Shown one piece after another: positions 61,060 to 64,000 of a stretch of 64,000 nt of DNA. Within the stretch, counting starts at the first letter, position 1. Each line of letters opens with the position of its first letter. The notes under the pieces are model-generated. The model ran no database searches. It was not told where the DNA came from and saw only the letters and a program-made list of their open reading frames with translations. Source of the stretch: Anthracocystis setariae (taxonomy: Eukaryota > Basidiomycota > Ustilaginomycetes > Ustilaginales > Ustilaginaceae); assembly GCA_928724745.1 (NCBI GenBank), contig CAKMXJ010000016.1, positions 386,501 through 450,500 of the forward strand, written 5' to 3'. A program made the translations under genes and the position numbers.

Positions 61060-62013
61060 ATGAGCATCCAACATGCTACAGCAGCGCTTGGCCTCTTGCG
61101 TCGAACTGCCGTTACGGTACCCGCACCAAGGTTCTGCTCTGCGTCGGCACCAGTCCTAGCCCCAGGACCTCGAACTTGGTCTAAGCAGCAACAGCAGCGC
61201 CCTGCTCGAACCGGCCTCAAGGACCTGCATCCGCTTCCCGAGTCTATGCGCGAGCAGCTCGAAAGCTCAGACCGGCCAGAAGCTCCCTACACCGCCACAG
61301 GCAACTCGAATGATCCGGCAGTCCATTCGAGTCGACCTGCTGCGCAGCCTGCCAAGATTGGCGTTGACCCGAGCGTCGCCGCACCTGGGCTGGTCAACGG
61401 ATCATCGAGCACCGCCTCTTCCAACGGCGTCTCGACATCAGCTGCAACTTCAGTGCCATCGAGCAACGTTTCTGAGGTATGGTCAACCAGCTTCGCTGGG
61501 CTGGGCGAACGCTCTTTCAGCAAGGAGGCGATCGACGTGCTGATGGCACCCATCAACGAAACTGATGTTGAAATCAAGCCTGACGGTCTCATTTATCTGC
61601 CCGAAATCAAATACCGCCGTATCCTCAATAAGGCGTTCGGACCCGGTGGATGGGGGATGGCACCTCGTAGCGAGACCAATGTTGGTCAAGGCATGGTCAG
61701 CCGTGAGTGGGTGCTGATCTGTCAGGGACGATTTGTGGCCACGGCCCGAGGCGAGCAGGACTTCTACAAGCCATCCGGTATTCCCACCGCCTCGGAAGGA
61801 GCCAAGTCGAATGCACTCATGCGATGCTGCAAAGATCTCGGAGTGTCGTCTGAGCTGTGGGATCCGCGCTTCATTCGAGATTTCCGCAAGAAGAAATGCG
61901 TCGAGGTATGGGCTCAAGACACTTCGGGCAAGAAGAGGAAGATGTGGCGTCGCAAGGATGACCCACCCTTCGATTTTCCTTGGAAGGAGACAGGCAAGGT
62001 TTCGAGCGACTGA
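61060..62013 (+). CDS. MGM101: Mitochondrial genome maintenance protein Mgm101
   Basis: 317 residues. Mgm101 is a Rad52-related single-strand DNA-binding and annealing protein of the mitochondrial nucleoid, required to keep mitochondrial DNA. The N-terminus ([20 protein letters not shown]) is a presequence. Residues about 40-140 are Ser/Ala/Pro-rich and variable. The conserved core contains [83 protein letters not shown] and the [17 protein letters not shown] tail. The start is placed at 61060, where the presequence begins; the open frame extends 34 codons upstream without a better start. Confidence 0.93.
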   Translation: MSIQHATAALGLLRRTAVTVPAPRFCSASAPVLAPGPRTWSKQQQQRPARTGLKDLHPLPESMREQLESSDRPEAPYTATGNSNDPAVHSSRPAAQPAKIGVDPSVAAPGLVNGSSSTASSNGVSTSAATSVPSSNVSEVWSTSFAGLGERSFSKEAIDVLMAPINETDVEIKPDGLIYLPEIKYRRILNKAFGPGGWGMAPRSETNVGQGMVSREWVLICQGRFVATARGEQDFYKPSGIPTASEGAKSNALMRCCKDLGVSSELWDPRFIRDFRKKKCVEVWAQDTSGKKRKMWRRKDDPPFDFPWKETGKVSSD

Positions 62014-63046
62014 TTGCGATTGCGGTGGAATCCATCTGCTTGACTGCTCTTGAATTCCTCTGGGTTGAAACACTAAACTTACCTATCCGTACGGCACGGC
62101 ACGTGTCTCTTGTACCGCACTGTAAATGTACAATAATGGTGATTACTCATTGAGGGCCTATCTTGTCGCGAATTGAAGCTAGGGTCCGCCACCCTGACTG
62201 GATTTCGATTGATGCCTTGAGTCTGATCGACAATTGTCAACGAAGAACGGTACAAGAGAGCCAAGGATGCGTCGAGTGATGGGATGGATTCGATCACGAC
62301 CAAGCCCCGATCAGGGTCGTGTGGGATTTTGAAATTGACAGCTTCAACAGTGCAGTCGGCTGAGACGACTACACTGTGTGAAGAGAGAGAGAGAGAGAGA
62401 GAGGGAGAGCGAACGCAAAGGCCTTTGCATTTTCCGCATTTTGCCAAAAAAGAATCGACGACATTGTGTTTGAGCTTTCAAGAGACGCGCTCTGCTGCTG
62501 CGAAAATTAAGCTGATCACAGTGAAGCGTCGACAATTGTGGGCCGTACGAAACAAGCAGAGAGGCGCAGGTAGGTGGCTGTAGCGTCCGTCCAATCACAC
62601 ACATTATTCGATATTCGCTTTGCCTTTGCCTTTGCCGTTGCTTTGATCCATCTGTCTCTCAACGGTCAACTACCATCTGCTACATGCGCTTCTATGATAT
62701 TCACCATCCTTCTTTCACCGCACAGTCGAGCTACCACATATCCACGCCAGCGCAAGAGCACGCCTTCGTCGCTGCACAAGCCTATCGTTACCACAATCAC
62801 TCTAGGCTCCCCTTTTCGTCTTTGCAACATAGGATCCATCGCTTTCGTCCAGAACAAAGTGCCAATCAAAAACGTACCAAGCAAGTTATTTGCTAGCCTC
62901 TGCTATCTACCCATCACTTTCGCAAGCTGCGAGCACGCAACCCCCATCCAGGCGTATATACCACGCATCACTTGAGCGCAATCTCATTAGCCATTCGACA
63001 AAGCAAGACCACATCGGCTCTTTGCACCTCTTCTGACATTGACACC
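62014..63046. other. Intergenic region between MGM101 and the next plus-strand gene
   Basis: About 1 kb. It contains a (GA)n tract at about 62383-62403. No gene was recognised; open frames near 62574-62975 lack domains. Confidence 0.35.
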
Positions 63047-64000
63047 ATGGCAGCCGGTATGTATCCTTCCACTCTCGCGCGTCCCGCTGTTTCAATCGCG
63101 ACAAGCTACTGACCTCGCTGTGCCATTGCTTCCGTTTTTTTTCCTCCTTGATTCGCAGGACCACCGCCAGGTCTCGGCATAGCAGCACCACCAGCGACAG
63201 CATTGCCGCCCAATCCTTTCGGCGCCAACAACTCTCAAGCCGCTCATCACTCGTCCCTCAGTCCTCCCGCCTCCGCCCGATCCACAACTCACTATGAGCG
63301 ACCCGCCAATTGTCCACGCATCTACAGCAGAGGTGCGCTTCTAGCCTACAGCTCCTCGACGCTCGTCGCAAAACCTGCCGCCATGGCATCCTTGCGCGAA
63401 TGGTACGGAGAATGGGAACCTTACTATCACAAGTCCGCCTACAACTACCGCGACACCTCACGCAGAGCTCACGCCGACGATTCGGCTGCCCACCATGCCG
63501 CTGACGCAGAAGACGCCGTCAACAACGGTGGAATCATCGGAGGTGCTCTTGGAGGCTTCGGCCCCAGAAGGGAAGGTGCAGGCGCTCGCTTCGGAGGCAG
63601 GAGGAATGAGGACCGAGAACGTAGCGAAGGTCTTCGTCTGGGAGAGGTCGGTGGACGCAGAGTTGCACCTGCCGGCAAAAACCCGTTTGGACAAATCTCA
63701 GCAAGTGGCACCTTCAAGCCTGCAGGCACCCCGGGAGGCGGACGAGGTCTGCCTCGAGACGCTAACGCAGACGGTCTGGCCGAAGGACGCCGCGGTATGG
63801 GCGAGCGCTCCGCCTCTTATGGCAAGGACAGGATGCGTGAAATGCTTCCAGATGACAGGAGACGCGATCCCAACCGCGAGAGGCGACGCGGAGAGCGTGG
63901 CGACGACCCTGACGAGAGCCGCGAGGAAGGCGAAATCATCGAGTCGCCCAGAATGCGACGCACCGGAGGTGCCGACAACGCTTCCGACTGGCGTCGACCT
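63047..64000 (+). CDS. Putative eIF4E-binding protein, N-terminal part (cut by window edge)
   Basis: Exon 1 is 10 nt (63047-63056, ATGGCAGCCG/GTATGT); exon 2 runs from 63159 (CGCAG/GA) to the window edge, open throughout, giving at least 284 residues. After a Pro/Ala-rich start, RIYSRGALLAYSSS contains YSRGALL, an exact Y-x4-L-hydrophobic eIF4E-binding motif (about residues 57-63). It is followed by REWYGEWEPYYHKSAYNYRD, and then by a long Arg/Gly/Asp/Glu-rich disordered part with RGRG-like and RRR clusters. The layout recalls 4E-T and GIGYF-type translational repressors, which bind the cap-binding protein and recruit decay factors. No GYF domain is present in the visible part. A chance motif is possible, but its position just after the N-terminus and the conserved-looking flank support it. 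Confidence 0.55.

Overview
The window is nuclear DNA of a fungus, most likely a basidiomycete smut of the Ustilago/Sporisorium type. The evidence is moderately GC-rich coding sequence, closely packed genes on both strands, short GT-AG introns, Zn2Cys6 regulators, a fungal lysine-pathway homoaconitase, Svf1, Mgm101 and Adp1-like proteins, and very long simple repeats in the gaps. The genus is inferred from gene style only. I recognised about 25 protein genes. No tRNA, rRNA or CRISPR array was seen.

Layout. 1-13 kb: the 5' part of a Nup84/Nup107 nucleoporin (minus, cut by the window edge), TFIIB (plus), the ceramide-transfer/survival protein Svf1 (plus), mitochondrial homoaconitase LYS4 (minus), an Adp1-like ABCG transporter (plus) and a tiny spliced gene of unknown role (minus). 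13-25 kb: nucleolar EBP2 (plus), a TKL-like protein kinase with a C1-type zinc domain (minus), a 3.6 kb stretch without a recognisable gene, and a kelch-propeller membrane protein (plus). 24.9-25.6 kb: a 714 bp pogo-like DNA transposon with terminal inverted repeats and a TA target duplication. 25.7-39 kb: three minus-strand genes, namely a large Zn2Cys6 factor, a second Zn2Cys6 factor in ten exons (two of them 18 and 10 nt), and a ten-exon mitochondrial acyl-CoA synthetase. 39.9-49 kb: cytochrome oxidase subunit COX4, a CHZ1-like histone chaperone, a MAPEG membrane protein, a PYM homologue, an F-box-like protein and ribulose-phosphate 3-epimerase. 49.8-64 kb: a tricalbin/Mug190-like C2 protein, ribosomal proteins eL30 and eL37 (divergent), Paf1-complex LEO1, MGM101, and the 5' part of a protein with a canonical eIF4E-binding motif.

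Most genes are housekeeping: transcription (TFIIB, LEO1), chromatin (CHZ1), ribosome production and translation (EBP2, eL30, eL37, PYM, the eIF4E-binding protein), mitochondria (LYS4, COX4, MGM101, acyl-CoA synthetase) and membranes (Svf1, C2 protein, MAPEG, ABCG). No biosynthetic cluster or effector cluster is evident. The more unusual points are the complete pogo-like element, the microexons that assemble one zinc cluster, the eIF4E-binding protein, the C1 domain with an insertion, a recurrent TACTGTA/TACAGTA palindrome outside genes, and very short first exons in several genes. Multi-exon coordinates below come from hand-placed splice sites that keep the reading frame and restore known domains; no transcript data were available.
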